NCBI GenBank assembly: GCA_947468785.1 | Contig: CANIMS010000097.1 | Coordinates: forward strand, 1 to 6,416 | Source of the DNA: Betaproteobacteria bacterium | GTDB taxonomy: Bacteria > Pseudomonadota > Gammaproteobacteria > Burkholderiales > Burkholderiaceae | Reading direction: 5' to 3' | Length of the DNA: 6,416 nucleotides | In this document: in pieces, positions 5,568-6,416 of the stretch | Layout of the letters: each line of letters begins with the position of its first letter | Position numbering within the stretch: position 1 is the first letter of the stretch | Translations under genes and position numbers: made by a program | Notes under the pieces: generated by a model | What the model was told of the DNA's origin: nothing | Seen by the model: only the letters and a program-made list of their open reading frames with translations | The model's database searches: none

Positions 5568-6328
5568 TAGATTATTTTCTTTGCGTATTTGAGAGTTAAC
5601 TCATCAGCATATTTTTGAGCAGCAGCAAGATCGAGATCACCAGCATAAATTGAGCGGCCAGCAATGACGCCCATCACGCCTTCTTCCTCAGCCTTACAAA
5701 GCGCTTCAATATCATGATTATTTGAGAGGCCTCCACTTGCAATCACAGGAATGCGAATGGCTTGTGCCAATTTTATCGTGGCATCAATGTTGACGCCTTT
5801 GAGCATGCCATCTCGCCCAATATCAGTGTAGATGATGGCTTCTACGCCCCAGTCTTCAAACTTTTTAGCAAGATCAATCACTTCGTGCCCGGTGATCTTG
5901 CTCCATCCATCTGTTGCCACCTTGCCATCGCGCGCATCTAAGCCAACCATCACATGGCCTGGGAATGCAGTACATGCATCCTGAACAAAGCCTGGATTTT
6001 TTACTGCAGCTGTGCCAATGATGACAGTGCTAATACCATCGTCTAATAAGCGCTCAATGGTTTCTAAATCACGAATACCACCACCAAGTTGCACAGGGAT
6101 TTCATCTCCGACTGCTCTTAATATTGATTTAATCGCAGACTCATTTTTAAGCTTGCTAGCGAAGGCACCATTGAGATCCACTAGATGCAAACGGCGCGCA
6201 CCTTTACTAATCCAATGTGCCGCCATTGCGGCAGGGTCTTCAGAAAATACTGTGGCTTTGTCCATATCACCTTGTTCTAGTCGAACGCAGTGGCCGTCTT
6301 TAAGATCAATTGCAGGGATGAGCAGCAT
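5567..6328 (-). CDS. hisA: ProFAR isomerase HisA
   Basis: HisA, also called phosphoribosylformimino-5-aminoimidazole carboxamide ribotide isomerase, opens the ribose of ProFAR by an Amadori rearrangement to give PRFAR, the substrate of HisF/HisH. It is a (beta/alpha)8 barrel related to HisF. The 253-residue length is slightly above the usual 240-250. The catalytic acids are visible: Asp8 in IPAIDLKDG and Asp131 in VGLDARDG. Phosphate-binding motifs lie at LGGGIR (81-86), YTDIGRDGM (167-175) and ASGGLS (197-202), and AGRSIYAG (223-230) follows. An extra acidic CKAEEEG loop (211-217) may explain the added length. Start is ATG at 6328, 20 bp after hisH; no strong Shine-Dalgarno is seen. The stop shares a base with the hisF start. 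Confidence 0.98.
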   Translation of the reverse strand: MLLIPAIDLKDGHCVRLEQGDMDKATVFSEDPAAMAAHWISKGARRLHLVDLNGAFASKLKNESAIKSILRAVGDEIPVQLGGGIRDLETIERLLDDGISTVIIGTAAVKNPGFVQDACTAFPGHVMVGLDARDGKVATDGWSKITGHEVIDLAKKFEDWGVEAIIYTDIGRDGMLKGVNIDATIKLAQAIRIPVIASGGLSNNHDIEALCKAEEEGVMGVIAGRSIYAGDLDLAAAQKYADELTLKYAKKII

Positions 6329-6348
6329 AGTGAGACGTTAGAAAATAA

Positions 6349-6416
6349 TTAAGGTTGCCAAGAAACAAAATTTTGATAAAGCTTTAATCCGTATTCTGCG
6401 CTTTTTTCTGGATGAA
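6349..6416 (-). CDS. hisH: Imidazole glycerol phosphate synthase glutaminase HisH, C-terminal end
   Basis: The last 22 codons are in the window; the gene begins beyond its right edge. The visible sequence starts His-Pro-Glu-Lys-Ser-Ala-Glu-Tyr-Gly and ends with VSWQP before TAA (6349-6351). In HisH, a class I glutaminase, the HPEKS motif near the C-terminus carries the His and Glu of the Cys-His-Glu triad, so both are preserved here. HisH releases ammonia from glutamine and passes it through the HisF barrel. Its position just upstream of hisA and hisF fits this role. The fragment was found by reading the edge of the minus strand and is too short for most gene finders. The identification rests on the motif and the neighbours. 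Confidence 0.9.
   Translation of the reverse strand, partial: HPEKSAEYGLKLYQNFVSWQP

Noticed and set aside
6012..6341. Plus-strand frame opposite hisA
   Set aside because: It is antisense to a complete, motif-bearing HisA and has a Ser/Arg-rich, non-protein-like translation.

Overview
The window is a dense, almost entirely coding stretch. Its right four-fifths are one minus-strand gene train, read from right to left: hisH (3' end only), hisA, hisF, hisI, vapB, vapC, hisE, a HIT-family hydrolase, tatA, tatB, tatC. The left fifth holds the 3' part of a plus-strand Sel1-repeat protein gene that converges on tatC. Late histidine genes followed by a HIT gene and tatABC are a familiar arrangement in Burkholderiales. 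Together with the moderate GC content, the separate hisI and hisE genes and the protein sequences, this suggests a betaproteobacterium such as Polynucleobacter. The genus is an inference, because no database was searched.

Right part (about 4392-6416): HisH and HisF form imidazole glycerol phosphate synthase. HisA supplies its substrate PRFAR, and HisI and HisE carry out the two preceding steps on phosphoribosyl-ATP/AMP. Gaps are 21 bp or less, hisA and hisF overlap by one base (TAGTG), and every expected catalytic residue I looked for is present. These genes look intact and ordinary.

Middle (about 3650-4370): a type II toxin-antitoxin pair sits between hisI and hisE. It consists of an AbrB/MazE-fold VapB antitoxin and a PIN-domain VapC toxin. 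It has its own strong Shine-Dalgarno site and a near-perfect 24-bp inverted repeat just upstream, as expected of an autoregulated operator. It lies in the same orientation as the operon, so it has not obviously interrupted read-through to hisE, hinT and tatABC. This is the accessory part of the window and its most interesting feature.

Left-middle (1320-3635): hisE and the HIT hydrolase are tightly packed with tatA, tatB and tatC, which encode the complete twin-arginine protein export system. tatC overlaps the convergent Sel1-repeat gene by 25 bp at the 3' ends, and a 7-bp inverted repeat there holds both stop codons.

No RNA gene, CRISPR array, transposase or non-coding stretch above 90 bp was seen. 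I find no wholly new system. The points worth a second look are the toxin-antitoxin module embedded in a housekeeping operon, its operator, and the shared tail-to-tail end of tatC.
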